Numbered from the stretch's first letter, positions 11,013 through 23,083 are shown. The stretch is 64,000 nt of DNA from Bryoerythrophyllum caledonicum (GCA_963971425.1 OZ020518.1:8101989-8165988); one strand, 5' to 3'. Numbers and translations: made by a program. The notes: generated by a model not told the origin, from the letters alone.

Positions 11013-12588
11013 GGCAACGGTTGGCAGCAACTACAGACTGACATGTGCAGGACCGCGCCCGCCTCTGAGCAGTAGTACAGTAGCACGCATACGCACTACG
11101 GTACCATACGGTGTTGTGAGGTACCAAATCCGGCTTTCTTTGGTGTCTCACACTCATATCAAGTTGAGGTGGAGAACTAGTCTGGTTATGAACCAAACCG
11201 TTAGTTTACCCTTCTTCGACTTTACAATTTTTACCATATCTGTTACTTATCTATTGCAAGTGTGATCCCACATCATTCTCATGTGTTCCCAATCTTCCCA
11301 AGTGCATTCCTAAGCGAGTTCCCAAGTGGGCACGGTCGTTCCCTAGTGTTCCCAATGTGTAACCTTAAATTGTCAAAAAACAAATTTTCACTTCAGGTGG
11401 GGCCCACCATCTGACGTTGGGGTCCAGATGGGAGTTGCATGTGCGTTTTCTTATTACTGTGACGAACTCATGAGCTTTCCTTTGGAGGCCGGGCTTCTAA
11501 CCCTTAGAGGATGGAGCCAATGACCGTGGAATCAACCCCAATTTCCATTCTGCTATGTGCTCTGATTTTTCATCAAACACAAGTGGAAATTCTTTTATTT
11601 CATTTTTCAGAGATGAGATCACATGTCTTGTTTGTGTCACAAAAATCACAAGTTTTTTTGGGGAAATTTTGAATTTATTGTGATTTTTTGAAGGAAAATT
11701 GAAGAAAATTCATATCAAATTCAAAGTATGCTAAAATAAATTTGAAAACTTCATCAAAAGTGCACATTGTAGGGACAAAACTTGTGGTGTAAATGGAACT
11801 TGCATGTTCAGCTAAAATTAGATAATCGGTTATAGGCCCAAACTTCGAATCGCAATAACTTATCCAATTTTAAGTATTTGCCAAATTTTCAAACTGGAAT
11901 GGAAACTAGACTTCATAAACCTCGTTTCATTAGTTGGACTCAAAATCAAAAAATATTATTTTAATGACTCGAATTCAGATCTAGAGCTAGAGTGAGGAGT
12001 TTCTACAATACACGCATTGAGATCCATGTCACAAACTTTTTCTTTTTTAGATACAACATGATTACCTCAATGAGGCAAGTTTCATCAGCATCTAATACTT
12101 ATACATTCAATGAATTCTCCACAAAAATAATTAGATGAAAAATGACTATTTATAGTGATAAGCATCTTCAAAATGTCATCCAAGCAGCCACTTTATGGCT
12201 GCTCCGGCGTTTAAGGGCTAAACTATGTTGGGAGAACCTAAAACCGATATTGCCCACTTCTATCCATTTCCTAGATTTTGAGGAGGAAATTACCGTCATA
12301 TGAAATGGAAATTTTGACTTATCAAGAATTCATTTAAGTAATGGACCTTTAAAGGTGATCATTTGAGAAACGTACTAGAAACTGCACCAATCATTCTAAT
12401 TAGTATGCTTTTACTTTTTATTCACTCAAGGTTGTATAATATTAATTAAATGGATTTTTTTTACCTTGAGTGCAAGCGGTACAATGTCATCACTACCTTC
12501 ACAAACACTAAGGGTAAAAACGGTCACTTTCAATAGCATGCTACAGACTTGGATAAATGAAAAGTAAAATCATGCTAATTAGATTGTA
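11013..12588. repeat. 1.56-kb direct repeat, copy 2
   Basis: Second copy of 8929-10486 in the same orientation. It keeps the empty MITE site (TA at 11178-11179) and carries about 215 extra bases at 12053-12269. That extra piece includes a perfect stem AGCAGCC/GGCTGCT but no terminal inverted repeats. Whether this piece was gained here or lost in copy 1 cannot be decided from the sequence. Confidence 0.85.
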
Positions 12589-12740
12589 TATGTAAACTAA
12601 ATAAAGCTTAACCCCTAAATTCAAAAAAACTTTACTGGGGACTTTTGAAGGTTCGGGTAGGTTCCTAAGGTGTTGATCTAACATTCCTCTTTGAAATGTT
12701 GTTATAGGTGAACATTACTGAAAGCTTTGTGGGAATACAA

Positions 12741-12960
12741 TTTTTTTGGCGTGCAATGACCTCACGCAAGGTAGAACATATATCCTTAAAATTTACGCTA
12801 TGTGTAGTGGAAAAAATATGCCATTATCTTGAGCCAAATTATGTTGACCATGTCTGCACAGGGAAGAAAAACCATAACCCACTCTTCAAATGCATGTATC
12901 TTATTATGATTCATGTGGTCAAAATTTACAAAACTTTTTGAGTGTCTTCATGTAGTAGTT
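12741..12960. repeat. Dispersed repeat, copy 2
   Basis: Partner of 387-602, in the same orientation. It lies just beyond the second long direct repeat. No coding conservation between the two copies. Confidence 0.6.
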
Positions 12961-14469
12961 AACTAGAAATTTCTATGATTTAATATAGTAAAGAGTTATA
13001 TATATGTGGATTATTAATGTACTAAATGTATTAAACCTCTCTTCAATTAAGTTTAAAAAGAATTCTCATTTAGTGTGTAAATGATACATTTATTTAGAAT
13101 GGGACCAAAATTATAATATTTTCAAATAGTAATAATAGTTATTGGGTAACAAGAATGCATTAAATACATTTTTAAAAGCAAATTTGCATATTCATGGATA
13201 GTTTAAAGATATACTTTATGCACCTAATCAAGTACAATACCCTACGCATTGGTCAGGTTTGTACATAATTAATTCAAAATAAAGGGTGTCCAAAAATTGT
13301 ACAAAATATAAAATATTTGTCTAAGGTGATACCCATATAATGCCAAGGCCATACCCTTGTAATATCTAGGTAATACTCATGTAATACCTAGGTAATACCC
13401 ATTGTGTCCGAACCATTGTGTTAAAAAAAATTGGTACCTAAGGGGGGTGTCCAAACTAGACCAGTGCGTACGGTATACTTCAACTTTCTTTAATAATGAA
13501 TTGCTTCAATTTTTTGCAAAGTCTTAATTCAATCGTTTTTCAAACAATACAGAATAACAAACAATTGGAATTTTTATTATAGAATTTGCTTTGTGAATAT
13601 ATAATTTTATTCCTAAAAAACTCTATTCAATTCAATTCAATTATTTATGATTTATTCTATAAAATAAAAATATTCATTCTAATTTTAAAATTTGGATTAT
13701 GGCTTGTTTCAAAGGTAGTATAAAGATAAAGGTCTAAATCTTGATTCAATTCACAACATTAAACTTTTCAACCCAATAGAGTTATCCGCAAAGTACCCCA
13801 AATCCTCAGTTTCTAACCTGTAAAATGGAAAAGCCAAGGTCGCCAAGTCCATTGCCAGGGTTTCATTGTAGACCTTGAATAGAACACTGGATAGACTAGT
13901 TTTTGAGCCCTAGAATTCCCAAACTCGAGTTTGTGCCTGACTTTTATTTTAAGCAAACTCTGACCCTTCAAATCATGCACAACTCTAGGATTGTAGGATA
14001 CATGCTAGAGTGTCATGACGTTCATGATTGTTCCTCTTTGTTTTTGGGAGATTTGTGCCATTTGTGCCATAAATAACACCTCCTCAAAACCCTCAAATCC
14101 TGAATTTTGTTCACAGGATTACTTTGCGGCTACACTCAAATACATGTTAGATTCTCTTTCGCATGAAAAAAGGAGGACAAAAGACCGGTTCCCTTTAAGA
14201 ATAACTCAAATAACTCCTGTTAATGTTAAATATTTCTCTAAATTATTTAAAAGTTATGCTAATGATATTTGATAATGGGGCCCAATCAATGAGAGTTCCT
14301 GGTGACTGTGTCTGAGGAATGTGTTTGAAAGGGGATACCGTGAGCAGACAGGCAAGCATGTGTGTTGACATTGCCATGCCTGCTGCCATGACATTCATTT
14401 GTTGCATAAACCTTCTTCTTGTGATGCTGACAAATCTGGTGCATGATTGAGTTGTTTCCTAGATTAAAT
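12961..14469. other. AT-rich gene-free stretch
   Basis: I see no gene. A short degenerate repeat of GGTAATACCCATGTAATACCTA type lies near 13330-13405. The 85-codon ORF at 14015-14272 shows no domain. Confidence 0.5.
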
Positions 14470-14735
14470 TTAGGGTGGCTTCACACCGGGCCGAGTCGAG
14501 AGTCCTTTCGTCAAAATCCGTCCGTCAAAATTTCTGCCCAAACTATGGTGAGAGTCCAAACTTTTGGATTAAAAAGAACATTAAAATGTACATATTGAAG
14601 CCTTTGGGTGGTTGTGGTGTGAAGCCCCAAAGCCCAAGTCCAAAGTCCAAACCCCATATCATTTGCCAAGATTCCACTCACTTTTTACTATGTGAATGGA
14701 TCAAATTTCTGAAATTTTCCTCTCATTCTTTTACC

Positions 14736-16100
14736 ATGGATTCTAGAAGGGAACTTATTCTTGTTCTACTTTTGGTTTTCATGGTAATGAAATATGTTCT
14801 AGTAGGCATTTTGGCATTGCAAAAACTTGCAATTTTCCAACAAATTGTTCAAATGATGATGATGATGGTATTTATTGCTGAAAGATGGCGGGTGGATTTT
14901 AGGAGGACTTGTTGGCAATATCAAAGGTATGGAGGATTTTTGGAGCATAGTCTTATGGTGTCTTATTCGGAGAGAGAATTTCTAAAGCGAATGAGGGTGA
15001 GTCCATCTACGTTTAAGTATTTGTGTAATCTTTTGGGGCCCGTTTTGAGAAAAAAGGATACTAATTTTAGAGAAAGCATCACCATTGAATGTAGGCTTGC
15101 CAAAACACTTTCTTGATTAGCGACCGGAAATTCATTAGTTATGATTGGTGATTTATTTGGAATAGGATTGAGTACAACTTTGGGTATAGTGAGGGAATGC
15201 TGTGAAGCAATTTGGATTTATCTACAACCAGTGGTTTTTAAAAAAACAACTCTTATAAGGATGAAGAAGATTGCATTTGGTTTTGAGGCAATACCTAGCA
15301 TTCCACTTATATTAGGAACAATAGATGGTAGTCATATCCCTATTCCAGCACCATGTCATGATCCTAATGCATACTATTGCAAAAAATGATTTTATTCATG
15401 TTTACTTCAAGGGGTTGTAGATGCACATTGCAAATTTTGGGATTATGACTTTGGATAGGCTGGACAAATTCATGATTGGGCTTTATTTCATAAATTAGAA
15501 ATAGGGAAGAAAACTATGAGAGGTTCATTTTTACCCTTCAAATTTTTTGATAATGTTGCATATCATATGCGGCCTTGGTTTTATTCACCATTCAAGGGAG
15601 AAAAGGATGGTTTGTCTAGGAGAAAGGCTCATTGGAATTTCATCCAATCAAGCATTCAAATGGCGGTCGAAAGGGCATTTGATATTCTAAAGGGTAGATG
15701 GCGTATATTGTTGAAAATGATAGATATGCTGCTACAAAATGTACCCGACGTGGTTACCGCAACTCTCTGTCTACATAACTTATGTATCATAGAAAATGAC
15801 AAATTCAATATGGATTGGGCAAAGGATGCAAAAATGGAATTGCAAGTGGAAGCAAATACATACCTAGGCAATATGCGGGAGGTAGATATGTTTAAAGCCC
15901 TTGAATCTTCACTAAGAGAAATGAGAGAATTACAAATGGACTATCCGGAAGCCGAAGAGACACCTTTCATAGAACCGGGTGAAGTAGAAGAAATGGAAGA
16001 AGGAGATGGTGAACAAGAAGAAACAAGAAAAATGCGACAAGAAAAAATGAAGAGCATGTTGGCGAATTCAATTTGGGTTCATTTACTATTAGCGGACAAT
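14736..16100 (+). pseudogene. PIF/Harbinger DDE transposase with three in-frame stops
   Basis: In an active element this protein would cut and rejoin the transposon ends. One frame runs from an ATG at 14736 to about 16100 without any frameshift. It is interrupted only by TGA (15114-15116), TGA (15387-15389) and TAG (15456-15458). The DDE triad is visible. The first D is in LGTIDGSHI (15324-15326), the second in QGVVDAHCKFWDYDFG (15420-15422) and the E in VERAFDILKGRW (15669-15671). The N-terminal region has the family-typical REFLKRMRVSPSTFKYLC. The C-terminus is acidic. Stops without frameshifts suggest recent death. The open frame extends upstream of 14736 into the terminal repeat, so I prefer the internal ATG. 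Confidence 0.85.
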
Positions 16101-16118
16101 TTTTACAAAGCCCATTTA

Positions 16119-16669
16119 GGGCCGCTTCACACTTGGTGGCCAAGTCGAGTGGCTGTCGATTTCCACCAATGAGATTGCTAGAATGGCCAAAGTCCGGACT
16201 TTGGGCCTTCTCACTTGTGCCCAAACTCCAAAGGCCGTCGTTCTACATGGCAACACTCTTGGGTTGTTTTGGCGCCAAAGCGACGACCTCTCGAGCAAAA
16301 CTTGGGTCGCCCATTATAGTGGATCCAAACTACAATCGAGAGTCCCTCAAATTTTTTAATAAAATAATAAAAAAACTGACAAGATCTGGACCGTTAGATG
16401 AAAGAGGCCGAATTTTTTGGCTGATTTTTTATGGTTGATTTTTTTGGTTGATTTTTATTGGTTAATTTTTTAGGGTTGATTTTTTTGGTGTAATGATATG
16501 GGGTTTGGACTTTGGGCTTGGCCTTTGGGGCTTCATACCACGACTAACAAAACCTTCAATCTATATTATTTAATGTATTTTTTTGGCAAAAATATTTGAC
16601 CTCTTGCCATAGTTTGGCCACTCATTTTAACGGATGGTCACTCGACTTGAGCATAGTGTGAAGCGGCCC
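16119..16669. mobile_element. Harbinger-derived MITE, copy 1
   Basis: Ends GGGCCGCTTCACACT and AGTGTGAAGCGGCCC form perfect 15-base inverted repeats. The target TTA is duplicated at 16116-16118 and 16670-16672. A close copy lies at 45830-46339. The right end extends in homology into the left end of the surrounding Harbinger element. The interior is non-coding. Confidence 0.9.
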
Positions 16670-16746
16670 TTAGTACAGAAATCAAACCTCGAATTTCAAA
16701 ATTGTACCTACAATAGTGGCAATTCTGAATTGGAGTAAAGTATTTA

Positions 16747-17131
16747 CTAGAGCTTATTAATTAGGTGATCAAATTGGTGATCAACCGTCTCCAATAGCTC
16801 ATTTGTTTTCTTGAAGTTTTTCATTAATCCTATACTAGTTTCTGCCATCCGTTCAAAAATCTCAAGGGAATGCTCTTGAAAATTTTGCTTACATTTTGAT
16901 GTTGTTGATGACGGTGTTGATGACGGTACACTTTCAGCTCCCGGTGGAAAATTGTCAAAATTTAGAGTTGTCATTTGATGTTGCAGAGGAGCGACATGGG
17001 ATTGAACCCCTTTCTAGCAATCACGCAGACCTCCAAGTACACACAAAGTCCATGAATCCCTCATTTGGAAATTCCTTGAATCCTCTTGCCGTTGAAGATG
17101 ACGTACTTTGCGACTTGAACGCGGTAGACAT
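16747..17131 (-). pseudogene. Possible Myb/SANT-like accessory ORF of the Harbinger element (fragments)
   Basis: Two minus-strand pieces look like the start and end of one protein with its middle lost. 17131-17021 starts MSTAFKSQSTSSSTARGF and stops after 36 residues. 16974-16747 ends in a helical tail (EIFERMAETSIGLMKNFKKT ... DHLINKL, 75 residues). Autonomous PIF/Harbinger elements carry a second, DNA-binding Myb/SANT-like protein, often on the opposite strand, which suits the position. The DNA-binding core is not visible, so the assignment is contextual. Confidence 0.4.
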
Positions 17132-18344
17132 GATGACATCTTCAAGTTAGTTGTGACGTCCTAGTTGACATCACAAATAACATAGTGTTAGATCATTGAA
17201 GACAAGGGCAGTTCCTCTAATTTACATGGAGTGTTGTTGTGGAATTGTAGATTGTCTTTTGCATTTTAGTATGTCATTACTATGAACTCTTGCAGGAAGA
17301 GAGTGAAGCACAAGGTGAGCCATCAACCGCCCAGGATGTGATACAAAGACAGCAAAGGAGACGGCTACTTCGGTAGGAAGTAATGGCACAACACCAAAGC
17401 GAGCCAATCTACCCAAGCCTCCACATGTTCTGTTAAACAAGTGATGCTAACATGAATTCATTGATGTCAAAGCATACGGGCAATGTTTTTTGGGATGTTT
17501 GAATCAACATCTCCCATTTTTTATTGCGTTAGATGAGACATGCTTTATATGTCATAGTTGGATGTAGTAGAACATGAGAATGTATTGCTTGTCGTTGTTA
17601 TAGACAACGAATGCAACAACGGTATTGCCGAGTTCACCACCGTGCATGTTCCTGGAAATGTCAAAGCCAACAACCCATGTTGATGGCATGTTCATTTTTC
17701 ACATCAGCGCTAACATGCTAACGTGTCTGTATTCATAAGACATGTTTAGTCCACGCAAAAGTGGACACCACATATTTAGCCATAGTTGTTGTGCATGTTA
17801 GAGTAGACGTTGAAATAAACAAAGAGAACGTGGAAGTGAACATGGACTCCAGCATGGCAAATGTGAATTTGAACACATTGCCGGACAGGTTGTTGACGTT
17901 TAGCAACAACCCTCAATGTTAGCTCTGGTGTCATGAAAAACGCGCTATCATTGATAAAAACATCTTCCACAACATGGCATGTTTGACATAACGTCAATTC
18001 TAACAACCTTGGGTGGAGATAATATGCTCCAAAATGGATGACGTCGGCTAACGTGAACTTTACACGTCATGTATGGAGGATCCACGTTGACAAAATTACA
18101 AATTTCACGCAACTACCTAGTCAAATTGATGTTGGATGAAAAAAAGTCTCGCGTGACAGTACCTAAACGAAATCATTGCTTATGTGGACATATACATCCG
18201 TCTTCGTGGATCCTTTCCCAAATCAATTAAGACCTTGTTTTTTTAGACGTCATGATGTTGACAATCCCAAATCACCCATGTCACGTAAATTTGGCACGTT
18301 TTTTGCTTGTCTAGGTAGACGGAATTTAGGTAACATCAAAATTA
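17132..18344. other. No recognisable gene
   Basis: Several open stretches of 60-80 codons occur on both strands (for example 18006-17776 minus) without domain signatures. The base style (many GTTG/CAAC steps) suggests old transposon sequence. I cannot name it. Confidence 0.4.
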
Positions 18345-18888
18345 AGGTAGAGGCACCCAATTTTGATCACTTAAGCCAGTTGGGACTTAAATGACATTGT
18401 ATGTCAAAAACATTTATGTAGAAAGATGAGGAATTAGGAATGAAACTCAACAAATGTTTTTTCAAATTTAATCTCTAAGATTTGCAATTGATATAGAATT
18501 TAGAAGCCCAAAAACCACCAAAGCCCATAATCAAACGACAGAGTTGGTGAAATTTGGTGCTCTCCTTTGTCCAATGCCAATAAGAGAGAGTGAGTAAAAA
18601 GAGAGAAGACATGCCATGGATAACCAACTCATGGAAGTACCCAATGCCTATGGCCCTTGTTTGACTTTTGAGGCAAGGCCACTAATGAGAGCTCAATTGA
18701 GGTGGAACAACCCAAAATTGCACACTTCATGACCTAATGCCAATAATGACTAGAGTTTTCAGATTTTGTGTTATCGGTTTTGGGTCGCTTCATGCACCTT
18801 TTCATGTATTTACCATTTTCATGCACCATTCCATGCATTCTCTACTAGTGGAAATTGGATGGCTAATCGAAATTGGGTGCCTCTACCT
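18345..18888. mobile_element. MITE with AGGTAGAGGCACCCAATTT ends
   Basis: The left end AGGTAGAGGCACCCAATTT is repeated inverted at the right end (AAATTGGGTGCCTCTACCT). Both are embedded in a TTAA context (T-TA-AGG ... CCT-TA-A), so the target is TA, TTA or TTAA. It sits directly beside the 3' side of the Tc1/mariner pseudogene. No ORF spans it. Confidence 0.75.
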
Positions 18889-18939
18889 TAACGCCGGAGC
18901 ATGTTTTTTCTAATGTTCATACATGTTTTTGGACGTGTT

Positions 18940-19574
18940 ACATAAAACGCGGGTTTTTTTTTATAGTGAAAGTAAATTAACTCACCATAATATACATGGT
19001 CCACGAAGTCAAGTGTTGTACAACGTCCTTTTACCATGTGGTCAAGTTTGCTCTTCTAACAACCTGAAAAAGCTCCCCAGACCATCACCAAAGAGCGGCC
19101 ACACTTAAAAAGTTGGCGCACCACAATCCATGTTGTACTTCTCGTAGGCTCTTCTCCAAACCAACACACGCCTAAAAATCTTCCCAAACTCAAAAGTCAA
19201 CTCATCACTCCAAATGACACGATTCCAATCTTGAGCAGTCTACTTCTTGCGTTGCAAGGCAAACTCCAACCTCTTTGCCTTGTGTACATTGCTAAGATAT
19301 GGCTTCTTTGGTGCCACTTGTGCAAAGAATCCAGTGGATTGAAGAGCCTTCCTAGTAGTGTTAGGGCAAACCGCCTCGGACATACTATTTGTAATCTTGG
19401 CCAAGGTAGCACGTCTATTGCCTTTAACCTTGCACGCTGAAGTCCTAATATCCCTCTCAAAACCCCCATTTCAGCAGCAATCTCAGACGTTTTTGAACCT
19501 GCAACCTTCATTCCTACAATACTTGCCATCTCTTCAACACTCAAAGAAACTCTTTGTGACATTTGGGGTTCCAT
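18940..19574 (-). pseudogene. Tc1/mariner-type transposase pseudogene
   Basis: The N-terminal helix-turn-helix reads MEPQMSQRVSLSVEEMASIV then SKTSEIAAEMGV. After a frame change near 19495 come PNTTRKALQSTGFFAQVAPK and KPYLSNVHKAKRLEFALQ, then a TAG. The first catalytic aspartate follows in DWNRVIWSDELTFEFG, and after another frame change SLVMVWGAF is seen. This order is typical of Tc1/mariner transposases. At least two frameshifts and one stop make it inactive, and the later catalytic residues are not clear. Confidence 0.8.
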
Positions 19575-19966
19575 AATTCTGTTTTGAACATTAGAGAGCA
19601 AAAAGTCGGAGGGTGGAGAGTTGACAAGTGAGTGGAAAGGAAGAAAAATGCGACAACCTTTACTGGAGGGTACTGCACCAATATAATGTTATGGCCTTGC
19701 CTACCAAGACCGTCTGGGGTTTCTATATTGTTTCCATATTATTTCCAGTGCTGAGCGTACTTCAAATTACCAGTTGCAGCAGTTTTGCAGTGATAAACTG
19801 GAAGCCTGGAGGGCATATTATTCTGCACTTTGTACTCGGCTCCCACAAGAATACATCCATCAAACTTCTGTAAGTGACTGATTCTGAAGCGTGTCAAAAC
19901 ACTCAATTTTCTTTAGCTCAATTGCTACTGCCTCAAGCTACTCATCTGACTCATTTCAATTCAGTA

Positions 19967-20183
19967 CACTAGTATCAATATTTTCTGTAACCATACTTAT
20001 TGATTTGGAAATGTTATAACATTTTACTTTTGAAGAAGATGTTTTACAAATAGCACAATTATATATACTATCCAAAGAGGGAGGTCATTGTATACATAGT
20101 TGGTAAAAATATTCATCAAGAGTGAAAACTTGTAGCAGTTATAAAAAAATTAGTGTCGTTAGCACTAAATATCATAATTAGTA
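19967..20183. mobile_element. Diverged MITE, TA/CAC family, older copy
   Basis: Same length and layout as the element at 20298-20514. It shares AATATTCATCAAGAGTGAAA and similar ends (CACTAGTATC ... ATTAGTA, with TA outside). It is far more diverged and its inverted repeats are blurred. Confidence 0.6.
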
Positions 20184-20297
20184 TATTGTGATAAGTAAAA
20201 GTCTCATACATAATATAATAAGAAGCCTCACATGACAAGCTTTCCCAATTGCTAAGGTTAGCTCACACACCCACTTTTGTCTTGTATTCTACTACTA

Positions 20298-20514
20298 CAC
20301 TGATTTTGATATTTAGTGTCTTGGGCAGTAAATGACTTGTAAATGCTGTAAGTTTTTACTTTTGATATAAATTTTTACTAAGAGCACAACAATCTGTACT
20401 ACTCAAAGAGGGGGATCATAGTGGACATGGTCGATAAAAATATTCATCAAGAGTGAAAACTTATAGCATTTACAAGTCATTTACTGCCCATGACACTAAA
20501 CATCAAAATCAGTG
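20298..20514. mobile_element. MITE with 60-base inverted repeats and TA flanks
   Basis: The left end starts CACTGATTTTGATATTTAGT and is matched inverted at the right end with about three mismatches over 60 bases. The matched part includes GGGCAGTAAATGACTTGTAA. TA lies outside both ends (20296-20297, 20515-20516). At 217 bases it is non-coding. Confidence 0.85.
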
Positions 20515-22100
20515 TAGCAACCATGCCGCTCCTCACTTTCTGTTTTAAGCATATGAGAAGTGGGTGAGTCAATTTGGTCTAAAAAGACAAGAAAAAACAT
20601 CCTTTTCCACATTTCGTATGTGGGAAGGGTGACACTTTTTGAGTGTAGAGCAACATAGTTGCTTGTAGTGTTTTTGTATTGTTAGAGTATCCCCATCCGT
20701 CCGGTGGGGGTGGAGGGTGGGGGCCTGCCAACGACGGTTGGCATGCTTTGGCACACAGGCGGGTCCCTCACTACACGTCAATAGACGTCAGCCAAGTCCA
20801 GGCCGACCTCCCACGTGGCAAGCTATTGGGAGCAAACCCGATCTGGCCTCACCAATCGATAAGATGTGTCACTCTATGATTTGTTCCCAAATCAGTTGAT
20901 ACGGTGCGATTTTACATGCACCGGGAGTTGTTGTGCTGCATAGGGGCGGAAAAGCAGAATGTGGTGGGGCGTGGCTCATGGCCAATAATTTGAAGTCCCA
21001 CCCTGACCTCCGCACTATGACCAAGGCCGGGATAGGGTTGGAGATGCTCTTATGTACCCACATGTAACTATTTACCAGACACCCACCTACATGTACATGT
21101 GCGATAAGACAATACCGATCGCATGATCTTGACGGCTTCTATGGAATACTATTTGGCCACGGACAGCCATAGAGGTTAGGGTCATGGCGAGTGGTGGTAC
21201 TGCCGATGGCATCTGTCGCGTCAGCATCGTCTAGGTTGTTGACGATGGAAACACCTGCTAGGCTGACAACAACACCCGTGGCAGCGGCGTCAACCGGCTT
21301 CAATATCAACGCGTCATCTACCCTGGAAGCCTGGGGCTGGTGTATCGTTGCCATCTTCCAAGCCCGTGAAGCTGTAGTAGTCCCTTTCCCAAGTTTTTGG
21401 ACGCCGGCCCAAGCAATTCCTCTCCTTGGGTAATCTAAGGTCGGATAGTGCTGTAAAAACAGGGCAATCCTTGATGACTAGGACTGGTTTCAGGTCTGGA
21501 AATGCGAGCCATGGCAGACGGACTTCTTGCTAGAGCACAAATCCTAGTAGATTGGCTTCATGTGTGACTTGATGGCTAAGGGGGGTTGTTTCCATGGCCG
21601 TGGTTCACGTCTTCGTGGGCAATACCTATGTTCACCTCGCCAAGGGGTTTGATTCCATGGCCATCGGCAAGAAGCTTCAACATTGCATTACGCTCAGTAT
21701 AGTATTTGATTGTGTCTCAAGCCAAAAGTCTGTTATGTGTTTCTCAACTAAATCCCAAGTTTGAAACATAGTAAAAGACGTAGCAAAAGTGTCTGCTACC
21801 GCAACTGCAGTCGCTCAAACAACAGTGATCGCTTCTACAAGTACAGTCTAGTAACTCAACTCACAATCAAACTCCGAAACCAGAGAACTAGGCCCGGAGC
21901 AGCAGATCATGTCATTTATTTATGAACTACTACGTACTACGGACAACTACACAACTCAAATACTTATCCTTATTTGTCAACCAGACCACTTGCTTTGCAC
22001 CATCGATCTATCCATAATTCTACCACTTGCTTACCGAGACGCTTTCATCAACACTAAGGTTTAGTGTTTCTGAAATGCTCTCAAATTAGCCAAAACTTCA
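20515..22100. other. No confident gene; possible hAT-like MITE at 20691-21051
   Basis: The ends TTAGAGTATCCCCATCC (20691) and, inverted, TAAGAGCATCTCCAACC (21051) resemble the GAGCATCTCC termini common among plant hAT-type MITEs. No convincing 8-base target duplication is seen. The interior is GC-rich. ORFs at 21191-21433 (+) and 21354-21139 (-) are of similar quality and show no domain. Confidence 0.3.
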
Positions 22101-22212
22101 CATGAATATCTCAAGCTGCACCTAGCGTTACATTCCGTACCAACAAACACATATCATGAGTGTCTAGATTTGGATCAACTGTTGCATTTGTTTCTCCACT
22201 AGGCTGCATTGC

Positions 22213-22537
22213 TCAAATGGGATGAAATCGTTTCAATGCTTGTCGGCGTTCAAGTGACAACGCGTTCAAGCTGTGCGCAGACTCATATCTTTTCCTGGTG
22301 TCCGATTGTGGGCATGAAACACTCATGGTGAAGATGCTGGACCACATAACAAAAATCCACGATGGGTGGAACTTTGTTGCGCAGAACTCCCCGACTCCAA
22401 GTGTGAAATCTTCGGCGATAATGGGCAAGCGTTGAAAGAGGTTTGGGTAGGGGAGTGGAGGCTTTAATCGGAGTGATTTGAAACCACTCCAATTTTAATT
22501 TTTTTCTCCAATCCACCTGAAACCAATGTTTTTTCAA
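22213..22537 (-). other. Unassigned open stretch
   Basis: Two overlapping minus-strand frames of 71 and 84 codons (starts at 22428 and 22537) are open here. The former reads GVGEFCATKFHPSWIFVMWS and NALSLERRQALKRF. I recognise no domain. It may be a fragment of a transposon protein or of the multi-exon gene that ends near 23.1 kb. Confidence 0.25.
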
Positions 22538-23083
22538 TACTCAAAGTTCATACGTCAACACATGAACTGTTACAATGAAACCTACAGTCGTTCCGAGATA
22601 AGATTATGAAGATTTATATGAAGGTTGTGCATCAAGACGTCCCATACTCTCTCCCCCTCCGACACCTCTATCCCTTGCTCCAATATCATCATGCTTTTCC
22701 ATTCTGATACTCATCGATAACCGAGGGCCTGGCCCGGGCATTCCATACTAGGACACGGGAAATTGTGGAGGCGCAATCGCGATTGATTTTAAGTTTAGTC
22801 GAAAATGTTGCAGCGCGTCTTTATGATTTGTGACGGACTCTGCAACAGTCACAGCTGCCGCAACACTAGAAAGCATAGATGTTGAACAGGCTTGTCATAG
22901 TGACAACTTGCCAAGTTTGCGAGCCTTTTTTCAATAGTAATCGCACCCCCTTAGACATGGGCAGTTTTGAGCCACCCCGCACGGGCATCCACCCACTGAC
23001 TCGCTCTAAGTTCTGCACCTAAGACAAGAAACAACGTCATCAGATTGAAACTACGACACAACAACGAAGACCAAAAGCTTTCT

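Larger units (their letters stand above)
14473..17131 (+). mobile_element. PIF/Harbinger DNA transposon, decayed, with nested MITE
   Basis: The left end GGGTGGCTTCACAC follows a TTA (14470-14472), the target type of PIF/Harbinger elements. Inside are a broken DDE transposase on the plus strand, then a MITE inserted at a TTA, then on the minus strand two pieces that may be the accessory Myb/SANT-like ORF. The element's own right end is not visible, so 17131 marks only the last recognisable coding piece. The first about 170 bases match the inverted right end of the nested MITE, so the MITE family derives from this transposon lineage. Confidence 0.75.

Noticed and set aside
12053..12269. The extra 215 bases in repeat copy 2 as a MITE
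   Set aside because: No terminal inverted repeats or clean target duplication; loss from copy 1 is equally possible.
8929..12588. The 1.56-kb direct repeats as LTRs of a retrotransposon
   Set aside because: Only about 520 bases separate them, there are no TG/CA borders, no primer-binding site and no internal coding sequence.
14475..14735. Upstream extension of the Harbinger transposase frame
   Set aside because: The extension begins inside the terminal inverted repeat and has no family similarity; the ATG at 14736 is the likelier start.
17776..18006. Minus-strand 76-codon ORF near 17.9 kb as a gene
   Set aside because: Low-complexity His/Val-rich translation with no homology that I recognise and no splice partners.
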